Assembly (NCBI GenBank): GCA_028293125.1
Contig: JAQGPJ010000055.1
Coordinates: forward strand, 89,753 to 153,752
Direction: 5' to 3'
Source: Verrucomicrobiales bacterium
GTDB taxonomy: Bacteria > Verrucomicrobiota > Verrucomicrobiia > Verrucomicrobiales > V1-33
Length of the DNA: 64,000 nt
Shown: in pieces, positions 45,123-53,684 of the stretch
How positions within the stretch are numbered: position 1 is the first letter of the stretch
How the letters are laid out: each line of letters begins with the position of its first letter
Position numbers and translations under genes: made by a program
Notes under the pieces: model-generated
Database searches by the model: none
Told to the model about the DNA's origin: nothing
Seen by the model: the letters and a program-made list of their open reading frames with translations, nothing else

Positions 45123-45470
45123 GGTTTCCCGGTCTTATCAGGAATCCACTTTCCTGTCTCCCTTAATTGCTTCCCTTTGAACCAGCCGGCGGGAATGAGG
45201 TAAAAGCTTCCGGGTGTGGACGCCCGTGTCGGGCATCTTCCTGCCAACTCTCCCGTCAGAAGGCGGAAACTATTACGCTTTTTATCGGATATTGTAACAG
45301 TCCTATAATCTTGAGCACTGTATTTTAAACCAGTTCACGGGGTTGGATGTCCTCTGGACCGGTCGCCTTGCGCGGCCGCCAAACGTCCCCGGCCCACCAA
45401 GCCGGAGAACACACTAACACCAAGGACCACCGCGTGCCGGTGGCGCGGGATATAAGAATCCTCCGGAAAA
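45123..45470. other. Intergenic region without a supported gene
   Basis: About 350 bp before repeat copy F. A TATAAT hexamer is at 45304-45309 but lacks a good -35, and no gene lies downstream on the plus strand. The local base composition around 45270-45330 is AT-rich relative to the window. Nothing else was identified. Confidence 0.3.
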
Positions 45471-45575
45471 GTTTTCAGTTTTCAGAAGTCTGGAACAACG
45501 CCTTCCAGCTCTTGGCAATGGGTCTATGCCCACCCAGTCCACTGAAAACTGAAAACTGAAACACTGAAAACTCCT
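45471..45575. repeat. Intergenic hairpin repeat element, copy F (compact)
   Basis: Two GTTTTCA heptads at 45471-45484, the shared core at 45480-45511 (TTTCAGAAGTCTGGAACAAC then GCCTTCCAGCTC), and inverse heptads TGAAAAC at 45543-45556 with a decayed third and a fourth near 45565. It lies only a few bases from the stop of the convergent 45580-50064 gene, and its ends can fold together. Confidence 0.7.
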
Positions 45576-45579
45576 TCCC

Positions 45580-48500
45580 CTACTCCCCCCCAACCTCCAC
45601 TCTCCCCCACAGCCGCGGCACCAGCATCGCCTCCGACGGCACGTCCGACGTGATGCCCGTGGCCTTGTTGCTCCAGTAAACGCGGGCGGTGGTTTCGGTG
45701 CCGGTGCCGCGGAGGATGCCGATATCCCCTTTGAGGAATTTTCCGGCGGTGGCTTCCGGCTTCAGGCCGAGGACGGTCAGCGGGATGGAGAACTCATAAT
45801 TGCCGTCCGCGCCGGCGAGGCGGACCTCCGCGCTGACATCCTCTACCTGGTCCAGGGTGATGGTGCGCCATGGCGAGGAAAAGGGCACCGGCTCCTTCGT
45901 GCCGGGGACCACCGGGCGGTAGAGGACGGCTTTGGGAGCTCCCTTGACCAGGGTGACCAGCAGGCGCAGGTCGCCGGCGGCGGGGTCCGCGCGTTTGGGA
46001 TCGGCGGCGGGGTCCGTGCCCAGCATCAGGTCCAGTCCGCCTCCGGTTTTGAATGGCGCGTTCGGCACCTCGCCGGAATTCCGCAGCAGGCGGGCGTCGC
46101 CGGTGCGGAAAGCGGCATACAGCCGGTCCCCGGACACGGTGACCGCGCTGGTCACGTCGTAGGGTTTGGAGTCCGAATTGAAAATGGCCGCGACTCCGCT
46201 TTTATCAATATCGACCCAGCCGTCCCGCGGCCAGTCCCCCAGTTTTCCATCAACGACCGGAGCTTGGGACCGCAAAGCCACTTTGAGGGTTCCGCCGCCC
46301 TCGGTCTGCTGCCGGCGGGCCTCCGCCGCCGCGAGAATGCCCTGCGATTTCTCCAGATCGGCGGCGGTGACGGTGATCCCGGAGGCGGGCAGCCGGCGGA
46401 TGGTCTCCAGACCGTCCAGCCGCACGAGGGCGAATTTTCCACCGCTCATCAGATACACGGTTCCATCGGGGGTCTGGCTCCAGGTGGGCCAGAAGTTCTC
46501 CTCGCCGAGGGTGAATCCTTTGAGGCTCATATTCCGCTCCGGCGCCGGCATAGCCCAGATTTTTCCAACGCGCTTGTCCACAAACACGGTGGCCACAAAA
46601 AGGCCGTCCGAGGTGAAAAGGTAAATCGTCCCCATGTCGGCGTTCATCCCCCAGATCTGACCCGCGTCCGTGTTCCGTGGCGTGACAAATCCCCCCAGCA
46701 GCCGGGTGGTGCCAACCAGCTGCCCGGGCCGGTCCGGCGCCGGGGACTCATGGGCGGCGTGCAGGCCCGGCCAAGCGCTGGGATAGCTCCATGAGGGTTT
46801 GCCGTGGGCGGTCCCGGACAGGGATTGCTGCGCGAACGGGTCCAGGCCGAGGGTCACCACCGTCCAGCCATCCTTCCCCGCCAGCACCTGATCCCCGCCC
46901 GAGGATGCGGGCGGCAGCACCCCCTCCGCCAGGGTCCGGCCTTTGGCGAAGTCATAAAGCGGAGCGCCGCCCGCGGAGAACCCCACGGGAGCGTAAAGCA
47001 TGGCCTTTCCATCCACCCGCGCGGCGCAGAGTGACAAATCGGGCATGACCGTGACCCCGCCGGTCCCCGAGGCATGGAAAAAGACCTCCTCCGGCTGCGC
47101 CTGGGCGTCATCATTGGCATCCGACCAGAGATAGAGCAGCCGTCTGTCCCGGTCCCGGTCCCGGTCCCGGCCTCTTTCCCCGGAGGACACGGCGTCCAGC
47201 CGCGCCGCAAAGGCCGGTGCCTGAAGCACTTTCCAATCCGCCGCATTCCCCATGCCCGCCACCGGGCGGGCGATGCCATCGCGCTCCAGAAACACCATGG
47301 CGGCGCTGCCCCCGGTGGGGTTGGAGTTATAACAATTGGTGAAATAGCGCCGCCCCTGATGGTGAATGGCCAGTTCAGGAGCCGCCGTGTTGTCCGGCAG
47401 TTTCAGATCCCCGGCCTCCGGGCGGTAATAGACACTGGTCAGCCGGGATTTCCCTTTTTCCCAGTCCAGCGCGAACTCCATGGCCCCGCGCGCTTCGTCC
47501 GCATATAGAAAACGGGTTTTATCCTCCGGATCGAGGGTGCCGCCGCCGCCGTATTTGGAGGGCCCGTAAAACGCTTTCCACAGCGTGCCGTCCGGGTTCC
47601 ACACGGAGACCCGCTTGGGCAGAAAGTCGTTCTCCGTGACCCACAGGCGGTTGTTGGCGTCCACCGCCATGCCTGTGGGATGGTTCATGTGCAGCGGGTC
47701 ATAGGGACCCGCTTTCGGAGCCCCGGCATGGCCGATGACCTGCACGGGTTTTCCCTCTGGAGAGAAGACCTTCACCTGATGTGAGGATCCGCCGTCGCTG
47801 ACCAGAATGCGGCCCTGCGCGTCCAGCGTGATGCCCTGGGGATCATCGAGTCCCGCCGCCACCAAGGTTTCAAAAACCGGAGCCGATCCCGGTGCCGGCA
47901 CCGGTGCCACAGCTTTGTCATCCCATGCGCCACGCAGCAGTTTTTTTCCGGAAAGCACCAGCAGCCGTCCCTCGGCATCGAAGGCAAGGCCGCGGGGACT
48001 TTCCACAGCGGCTTTCCCCAAAACCTCCCCGGTGGCGGCATTGGCCATAAGCAGCAGGTCCAGCCGGTGCAGACTGGCCACCAGCCGTCCGTTATGGACC
48101 GCGATGCCCCCCAGCTGCCGGATCCAGTATTCATCCTTCCCACCACCGGCGGGAGGGGAGAAGGCATACTTGAGGACCGGCCGGTCACCGTCCGCCGTCA
48201 GCGCCGTGATGCGCAGCTCGCCGTGGGTGCGGTCCTCATTGTCGTTGGAGGAGGTCCAGGTGGATCCCACATAGGCAAACGTCCGGCGGTCAGCCTCCGG
48301 CCCCTTGTCCGACGCCAGGTGCGGCGCGGCGGTCCAGTTGCCTCCCACCCATCCCCGGCCGCCCAGCTTTTTGCCGTCCTGATCCACCCATGCCAGGCCG
48401 GCGCCGCCTTCGCTGACCGCGCTGCCCAGATAGACCATGGGCACCCCGGTGGGGGATTTTTCCGCCGGCACAAACAGGGCGCCCTGCGGCGGCGTGTGAT

Positions 48501-50064
48501 TGGTCAGCCAGCCCCCCGTTTTGTCCGCCGTCTCCCAGGCCGGGTCTCCCTCGGTATAGACCGGAAACTCATACCGGGGCTCGATCTCCCCGCGCACCAG
48601 CCCCCGCACCGTGTAGTCCCCCGGCGTCACAAACTGCGCCGGAATGCGGTAAAGCCCGTGCGCCGCCGCATCCGCATCCCGCCCCAGATCGTCCGTGCCA
48701 TCCCACCAAGCGATGTTCTCACCGGCCGGAAAAGGGGTTTCGGAAATGAGATTGCGCACCCGCTTTCCGCTTTTGTCCTGGATTACCAGGGTCACAAAGC
48801 CGGGCCGGTCCAGTTTGAAGGGCACCGCCACCGGGGGATGTGGTGCCTCATCACTGGCGGCGGCCACGGGCACCGCCGCCGCCTGCAGCGGTTTGTCCCC
48901 CAGCGCCTGCAGCGCCATCACCTCCCCCAGCCACACCCGCTTGCCGCCGCGGGTGCGCCCCTTGAGATGGGAATGCTCCGCTTCCGACGTCGGGGAGGTC
49001 ATCACCAGACGCAGCGCGCGGGTGACCGCCGGCTGGGCAAAGTGAACCGGATTGGGCCACAGCGGCACCGGATAGCCGTTCTGAAGATCCGTGAAGGACC
49101 CCACTTTTTGCCAGTCCGCATCCCCCGCATTCAGCGGATGCCCGTCCTCCGGACCCGTATAGCGCTGAACCTCCATGGAGGAGAATCCGGCTCCCAGCAG
49201 ATTCAGAGCCTCGATCCGCACCGGGGCCGGCCAAGTCAGGATCAGCCGCTGCGGATGCTCCAAGGAAACCTCCGGCTCCTCAGCGGGCTCCCGGCTGTCG
49301 CCGCTGAGGTTGTCCCATTCCTCAAAGGTGTCGCGCCGTCCGTTGTTGATCAGCGCGGCTTTGCGGGGATGGGCCTCCGCTCCCGCGCGGGCTCCGGCCG
49401 CCGCATTGCTCCAGCGCTCCTCCGTGATGAAGGCACCCTCCAGATGCCCTGCATAAGCCGCGTCCGAAGCCTCCGCCAGATGGGAGAACCGCAGGGCCCG
49501 CGTCCGGGTGCCGGGCGGCAGCACCCACACCGCGACCTCTTTGGGCTGCACCTCCCCATGCGAGACAGCGCCGTTCTCCAAGCGTTCGGCCTCCAGCCAG
49601 TCGTCATCGTGGTTCAGGCGCCCCGGATAAACCGCCTCCGGCTTCAGCACGCTCAGCCGCCCGCCGCCTCCGGTGAAAACACTGCCCACCGCCACCACGT
49701 TTTTAAACCCGATCCGCAGATGCCGCTCCCCGGGGGTATTGGTGTCGCCAAATTTACATCCCGAATGCCCCGGCTTCGTGCTGTCCGTCCACACCGCCCA
49801 CCGCGGCTTTTGTGACTGATCCGGCCCGGCCAGCGGCTTCTCCGCCCCGTTCACCCATTCGGAGAAAGCGGCTTCATCCAGATCTTCGGTCTTGAGCGGT
49901 GTCTCCATGGCGGGCTTCCCGGACCCCGGCACTGGCACCGGCGGCGTCTGGCAAAACCCTGCTCCAGCCGTCATCAGTGACACCGTCACCGCCAGCGGCA
50001 GAGGGGAAAGCGAAAGGAAACGGAAAATACCGCGCGGCAGGGGGCGGGGAAAACGGGGCTTCAT
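45580..50064 (-). CDS. Large secreted protein with NHL-like propeller, FlgD-like Ig domain and CBM9-like end
   Basis: From ATG 50064 this is 1494 residues. A signal peptide (RFLSLSPLPLAVTVSLMTAGAGFC) is followed by discoidin-like beta regions to about residue 400. A FlgD-like segment (about 411-458, FVTLVIQDKSGKRVRNLISE..GENIAWWDGTDDLG) comes next, then NHL-type repeats (about 735-830, DPQGITLDAQGRILVSD and HPTGMAVDANNRLWVTEN). A C-terminal CBM9/DOMON-like domain (about 1275-1490, VDGKLGDWPRDGWVDIDKSG) ends the protein. A DRDRDRDR run is encoded by a 6-base tandem repeat near 47150-47165. It probably binds or processes extracellular polysaccharide. It is 108 bp downstream of the cytochrome/DUF1501/DUF1553 cassette and may share its transcript. 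Confidence 0.72.
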   Translation of the reverse strand: MKPRFPRPLPRGIFRFLSLSPLPLAVTVSLMTAGAGFCQTPPVPVPGSGKPAMETPLKTEDLDEAAFSEWVNGAEKPLAGPDQSQKPRWAVWTDSTKPGHSGCKFGDTNTPGERHLRIGFKNVVAVGSVFTGGGGRLSVLKPEAVYPGRLNHDDDWLEAERLENGAVSHGEVQPKEVAVWVLPPGTRTRALRFSHLAEASDAAYAGHLEGAFITEERWSNAAAGARAGAEAHPRKAALINNGRRDTFEEWDNLSGDSREPAEEPEVSLEHPQRLILTWPAPVRIEALNLLGAGFSSMEVQRYTGPEDGHPLNAGDADWQKVGSFTDLQNGYPVPLWPNPVHFAQPAVTRALRLVMTSPTSEAEHSHLKGRTRGGKRVWLGEVMALQALGDKPLQAAAVPVAAASDEAPHPPVAVPFKLDRPGFVTLVIQDKSGKRVRNLISETPFPAGENIAWWDGTDDLGRDADAAAHGLYRIPAQFVTPGDYTVRGLVRGEIEPRYEFPVYTEGDPAWETADKTGGWLTNHTPPQGALFVPAEKSPTGVPMVYLGSAVSEGGAGLAWVDQDGKKLGGRGWVGGNWTAAPHLASDKGPEADRRTFAYVGSTWTSSNDNEDRTHGELRITALTADGDRPVLKYAFSPPAGGGKDEYWIRQLGGIAVHNGRLVASLHRLDLLLMANAATGEVLGKAAVESPRGLAFDAEGRLLVLSGKKLLRGAWDDKAVAPVPAPGSAPVFETLVAAGLDDPQGITLDAQGRILVSDGGSSHQVKVFSPEGKPVQVIGHAGAPKAGPYDPLHMNHPTGMAVDANNRLWVTENDFLPKRVSVWNPDGTLWKAFYGPSKYGGGGTLDPEDKTRFLYADEARGAMEFALDWEKGKSRLTSVYYRPEAGDLKLPDNTAAPELAIHHQGRRYFTNCYNSNPTGGSAAMVFLERDGIARPVAGMGNAADWKVLQAPAFAARLDAVSSGERGRDRDRDRDRRLLYLWSDANDDAQAQPEEVFFHASGTGGVTVMPDLSLCAARVDGKAMLYAPVGFSAGGAPLYDFAKGRTLAEGVLPPASSGGDQVLAGKDGWTVVTLGLDPFAQQSLSGTAHGKPSWSYPSAWPGLHAAHESPAPDRPGQLVGTTRLLGGFVTPRNTDAGQIWGMNADMGTIYLFTSDGLFVATVFVDKRVGKIWAMPAPERNMSLKGFTLGEENFWPTWSQTPDGTVYLMSGGKFALVRLDGLETIRRLPASGITVTAADLEKSQGILAAAEARRQQTEGGGTLKVALRSQAPVVDGKLGDWPRDGWVDIDKSGVAAIFNSDSKPYDVTSAVTVSGDRLYAAFRTGDARLLRNSGEVPNAPFKTGGGLDLMLGTDPAADPKRADPAAGDLRLLVTLVKGAPKAVLYRPVVPGTKEPVPFSSPWRTITLDQVEDVSAEVRLAGADGNYEFSIPLTVLGLKPEATAGKFLKGDIGILRGTGTETTARVYWSNKATGITSDVPSEAMLVPRLWGRVEVGGE

Positions 50065-50172
50065 GGAAAGGAGGACCTGCGGGCCACAGGCCACAGTGAC
50101 TCCTGCTTTACGCTGCCGGGCGCGGGGTGTTCGAATATTTTTAACCGGCAGGACCCGGGGCTGCTCTCGGTG

Positions 50173-51546
50173 TCAGCGCGCTCCCCCCAGAGGAACAGAT
50201 GGGAATTCATGCACCTTTTGTCCGGTCTTCACCTCAAAAAGCCGTATTTTACCATCCGGGCCGCCGGTGGTAATCTGATTAGTATGCGGATGAAAGGCGA
50301 GGGCGAAGACCGCGCCCGCGCCGGTGGTCACGGTGGAGATCCTGTTTCCGGTCGGCACCTCAAAGACGCGCACCTCCCCGGAGAGAGCGCCGCAGGCGAC
50401 CATGCCTCCGTCCGCGCTGAAGGCCACGCTGTGCAGAGGTGATCCCAGCGACTCGAATTCCCTGACAAAGCTGTTTTCCTTGTCATCCCCCTCGGCAAGC
50501 CGTCCGCCGCGCGGCTCCATTTTGAACAGGCGGATTTTTCCCTCAGCACCGCCCGTCGCCACAAGGTCCTCGGAAGGGTGCCGCGCCACGCAGAGCAGCG
50601 CGTCGCGCGGCCGGTTGATGTCGTCAATGAGACGGCCGGTCTCCACATCGATCAACTTTGCCGCCTTGTCTCTCCCGACGGTGCAAAGCCGTGCGCCGTC
50701 ACGCGCGAAGGCTGCGCCCAGCACCCAGTCGATATGGTTGTCACACTTCATTATTTCCTGCCCATCACCGGTGGAGAACACGCGCACCAGCTTGTCCGCG
50801 CAGCCCACGGCGACACGCCGGCTGTCGGAGGAGAGGGAGACGCCAAAAACGCTGTCCCCGGAGGTGCGGATGGAGCGGGTCAGACGCCGTGCGGCAGTGT
50901 CCCAGAGCTGGATTTCGCCGAACTCCGAAGGCGAGCCGCCGCAGGCCGCCAAAAGCCTGCCATCCACGGAGAAGCAGAGACCCTCCAGCCGCGAGGCCGC
51001 CCCCGGCAGCCGGGTGATTTCCTGAAGATCCGGGCCGCCGTGCAGCAGGATTTCATGCCTCCCCGGCACCGCCAGCAGGGTGCCATCGGGGGACCATGCC
51101 AAGGCGGTGACCGCCGGCAGCAGACGGTAAACCGGGGACGGCGGCACGGGAGGCGGCGCACCCGCCGCGGAGGCAGTGTCATCCACCGCCCCCTGCGCGA
51201 TCCATGTCCTGAGAAGGGCCTGCTCCTCCGGGCTGAGCGGCTCCCCCTCCGGCGGCATGGAGGGTTCCTCCCCGGAGGTCTCCTCAATCAGGGGGCTGGC
51301 CGCGGGATCGTGAGGGCTGAAGACGGGACCGTGTTTGCCGCCCCTGGCCACCGAGGCATGGGTGGTCAGGTCCAGCCCGCCTTTGGATTTTCCCGGCTTG
51401 TGACAACCGGTGCAGTTGGCCCGGAGCACAGGCATGACCTGCCGGGAGAAGGAAACATTCTCCACTCCCTCCGCCGCCCGCACAGCGCCGCAAAGCGCCA
51501 TCACTGACACCGCCGCCGTGCGGCATCCAATCATAACGATGTTCAT
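50173..51546 (-). CDS. Planctomycete-type cytochrome c + WD40-repeat protein
   Basis: 457 residues from ATG 51546, which overlaps the stop of the gene before it as ATGA. A signal peptide (MIGCRTAAVSVMALCGAVRAA) precedes a single-heme domain (FSRQVMPVLRANCTGCHKPGKSKGGLDL, ending MPPEGEPLSPEEQALLRTWIAQGA). This is the PSCyt1 domain often found fused to WD40. Around seven WD40-like blades follow (VTALAWSPDGTLLAVPGRHEILL, VFGVSLSSDSRRVAVGCADKLVRVFSTGDGQEI). It is the last gene of the DUF1553-DUF1501 cassette and is probably periplasmic, in electron transfer or protein assembly for extracellular polymer use. Confidence 0.82.
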   Translation of the reverse strand: MNIVMIGCRTAAVSVMALCGAVRAAEGVENVSFSRQVMPVLRANCTGCHKPGKSKGGLDLTTHASVARGGKHGPVFSPHDPAASPLIEETSGEEPSMPPEGEPLSPEEQALLRTWIAQGAVDDTASAAGAPPPVPPSPVYRLLPAVTALAWSPDGTLLAVPGRHEILLHGGPDLQEITRLPGAASRLEGLCFSVDGRLLAACGGSPSEFGEIQLWDTAARRLTRSIRTSGDSVFGVSLSSDSRRVAVGCADKLVRVFSTGDGQEIMKCDNHIDWVLGAAFARDGARLCTVGRDKAAKLIDVETGRLIDDINRPRDALLCVARHPSEDLVATGGAEGKIRLFKMEPRGGRLAEGDDKENSFVREFESLGSPLHSVAFSADGGMVACGALSGEVRVFEVPTGNRISTVTTGAGAVFALAFHPHTNQITTGGPDGKIRLFEVKTGQKVHEFPSVPLGGAR

Positions 51547-52322
51547 TGCTCCTCCCGGATAATAAGTTGATAACCGTGCCACGGGCCGCCGTGGTCATTC
51601 ACGTCATAAACTGACAAAAAAAGCGGACCCTTCTGTCCAGGCGGGATGATGATCCGCGGATCGCGGGTGTCCGGCCCGTCGTCCTCCATGGCCACCAGCG
51701 CGCCGGAGGAGTCAGTGAGCAGAAGCCCCGCATCCAGCAGTGAGGGCAGACGGGCACCCAGGATTTCCAGAATGATTTTCCCTTTGCCCCCTCCCTCGAT
51801 GCGGTAAACGTCCACGTCCTTCTCCTTGCCAATGCCGCCCCACACCGTCTGTCCGGGACGCACGGACTGCGCCTCGTGGAATCCGTCATTGGGCTCCTTC
51901 TCCGCGACCCCCGCCTCTGCGGACAGTATCTCCAGATGGCACTCCCGCACCTCCCCGGCGGGGGTCGTGATCACAAAAGTCCGACGCCCCGGCACCGCAT
52001 CCGCGCTGACGGAAAGCCGCGCCTCCAGCCGGGTCTCACCGGCCTCCTTGAGTTCGAATCCCGCCACCGGCGCGGCTACGCCCCGCTCCCCGATCTCCGC
52101 CTTGACCCCCTCCGGCCCGGTGAAGGTGATGGCGGTGGCGTCAGCCAGTTTGAAGCCCCGGATTTTCAGCAGCCCGCTGAATCCCGGAGTCACCGCCGCC
52201 GGCTCGATCGCCGTGACCGCCGGAGCCGGTCCGGAGCCGGCGGCCCCGTTTTCCTGACAAAATGCGGACCCGCCCCAAAGTCCGGGCAGGATAAAAAAAA
52301 GAATGCCGGCGGCTTCACGCAT
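51543..52322 (-). CDS. Secreted protein with IPT-like and PPC-type domains
   Basis: From ATG 52322 this is 259 residues (ATG 52331 would add 3). The start overlaps the end of the DUF1501 gene. A signal peptide (MREAAGILFFILPGLWGGSAFC) precedes an IPT/Ig-like domain (AVTAIEPAAVTPGFSGLLKIRGFKL) and a C-terminal PPC-type jelly roll (EKEPNDGFHEAQSVRPGQTVWGGIGKEKDVDVYRIEG). PPC proteins with this start and the EPND motif are regular members of this gene cassette in planctomycetes and verrucomicrobia. Role unknown, probably an extracellular accessory. Confidence 0.75.
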   Translation of the reverse strand: MREAAGILFFILPGLWGGSAFCQENGAAGSGPAPAVTAIEPAAVTPGFSGLLKIRGFKLADATAITFTGPEGVKAEIGERGVAAPVAGFELKEAGETRLEARLSVSADAVPGRRTFVITTPAGEVRECHLEILSAEAGVAEKEPNDGFHEAQSVRPGQTVWGGIGKEKDVDVYRIEGGGKGKIILEILGARLPSLLDAGLLLTDSSGALVAMEDDGPDTRDPRIIIPPGQKGPLFLSVYDVNDHGGPWHGYQLIIREEQ

Positions 52323-53643
52323 ACAGTTCATGCACGGTTGAACCCTCGCCCAGAATGGAGACCGGACGCCCCTCCGGGGTGAGCAGCTCCTTCGCCGGAT
52401 CGATGCCCAGGGCCTCATACACGGTCCATGCCACATCCGCCGGACGCACCGGGCGGCTGGTGACAAAAGCCCCGTTTTTGTCCGTGGAGCCGATCACGCC
52501 CCCGCCGCGCACCCCGGCTCCGGCGAAGATCATGGACCCGGCCCGGCCCCAGTGGTCACGGCCGGCCTTGCCATTGATCTTCGGCGTGCGCCCAAATTCC
52601 CCCATCGCCAGCACCAGCGTGTCCGCCAGCAGCCCCCGCTCATCCATATCCCGGATAAGCGCGGAGAAGCCCTGATCGAACTCCGGCAATTTGCGGTCCA
52701 GTCCCTCAAAGATTTTGTCGTGATGATCCCACCCCCCGTAATTCACGGTCACAAAACGCACCCCGTTCTCCACCAGCCGCCGTCCGAGCAGACAGCTCTG
52801 GCCGAACTCCGAGCGCCCGTAGCTGTCCCGCGTCTTCGCGGACTCCTGCTCCATGTCAAAAGCCGACTGCGCCTGTGGCGACAGCACCATCTCCGCCGCC
52901 TTCTGACCGAATTCCCCGAAAGTCGTCAGCTGATCGTTCCCCCTCACCCGGCCCGCCAGCTGATCCACCGCGCCCAGCAGGGTGCGCCGCCGCTCCAGCA
53001 CCTCCGGGGTCACGGAGGCGGACTGCGAAAGATCACGCACTTTGAAACCGGCATCATTGGGATTGCCCGCCTTGAAGGACTCGCACCGTCCGCCCAGCCA
53101 CGCGCTTTTCCCCAGCTCCCAGGTGAATGACGGGTTTTTCGGCACCGCCACATAAGGGGGCACCACGCCGCTGAAGCCGGTCTCATGCGCCACCACCGCG
53201 CCCATGGAGGGATGGTCGCCGAAGGCTGAGCCCAGGCGTCCCGACAGCACCCAGTTGCTGGCGGTTTCATGGTGGTCGTTTTCGTGCGTGCCGGAGCGCA
53301 CGAGGCACACTTTGTCCATCACCCGCGCCGTCCCGGGGAGCAGTTCGCAGAGGTGCAGACCAGGAACGGCGGTGGGGATTCCTTTGTACTTTCCCCGGAT
53401 CTCCTCCACGGCGTCAGGCTTCAGGTCAAAGCTGTCGTGGTGCGAGATTCCGCCGCCGAGATAAACCAGCAGCACGGACTTCGCCCTCGGGCGCGGACCA
53501 CCCGCCGCCGCCTCCCGCTCCGAGGCCAGCAGCCGGGGCAATGACAGGCCAAAGGGCGCCAGCGCGCCAATGCGCAGAAAATCCCGGCGGGTGGCACCGC
53601 TGCACAGCCGGGTGGACTTGTTGGAAAGGGAAAGGGAGATCAT
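52315..53643 (-). CDS. DUF1501 family protein (Tat-exported, sulfatase-like fold)
   Basis: 442 residues. A twin-arginine signal (RRDFLRIGALAPFGLSLPRLL, residues 19-39) leads into KSVLLVYLGGGISHHDSFDLKPDAVEEIRGKYKGI, the DUF1501 start related to alkaline-phosphatase/sulfatase metal sites. VTVNYGGWDHHDKIFEGL, LADTLVLAMGEFGRTPKING and GRDHW follow. The length is normal. The enzymatic activity has not been settled for the family. Pairing with a DUF1549/DUF1553 protein and PSCyt cytochromes is highly conserved. It lies 41 bp downstream of the DUF1553 gene and overlaps the PPC gene. Confidence 0.88.
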   Translation of the reverse strand: MISLSLSNKSTRLCSGATRRDFLRIGALAPFGLSLPRLLASEREAAAGGPRPRAKSVLLVYLGGGISHHDSFDLKPDAVEEIRGKYKGIPTAVPGLHLCELLPGTARVMDKVCLVRSGTHENDHHETASNWVLSGRLGSAFGDHPSMGAVVAHETGFSGVVPPYVAVPKNPSFTWELGKSAWLGGRCESFKAGNPNDAGFKVRDLSQSASVTPEVLERRRTLLGAVDQLAGRVRGNDQLTTFGEFGQKAAEMVLSPQAQSAFDMEQESAKTRDSYGRSEFGQSCLLGRRLVENGVRFVTVNYGGWDHHDKIFEGLDRKLPEFDQGFSALIRDMDERGLLADTLVLAMGEFGRTPKINGKAGRDHWGRAGSMIFAGAGVRGGGVIGSTDKNGAFVTSRPVRPADVAWTVYEALGIDPAKELLTPEGRPVSILGEGSTVHELYA

Positions 53644-53684
53644 GGCATGAGGATGGGGATGAGCTGGAATATTCCGCGTCCGGC

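Noticed and set aside
45304..45309. TATAAT as a promoter
   Set aside because: No -35 at a fitting distance and no plus-strand gene follows before the convergent gene end.
48067..49815. A 582-codon plus-strand frame opposite the NHL/CBM9-like protein
   Set aside because: Shadow of the minus-strand gene, which has a signal peptide and recognisable domains.
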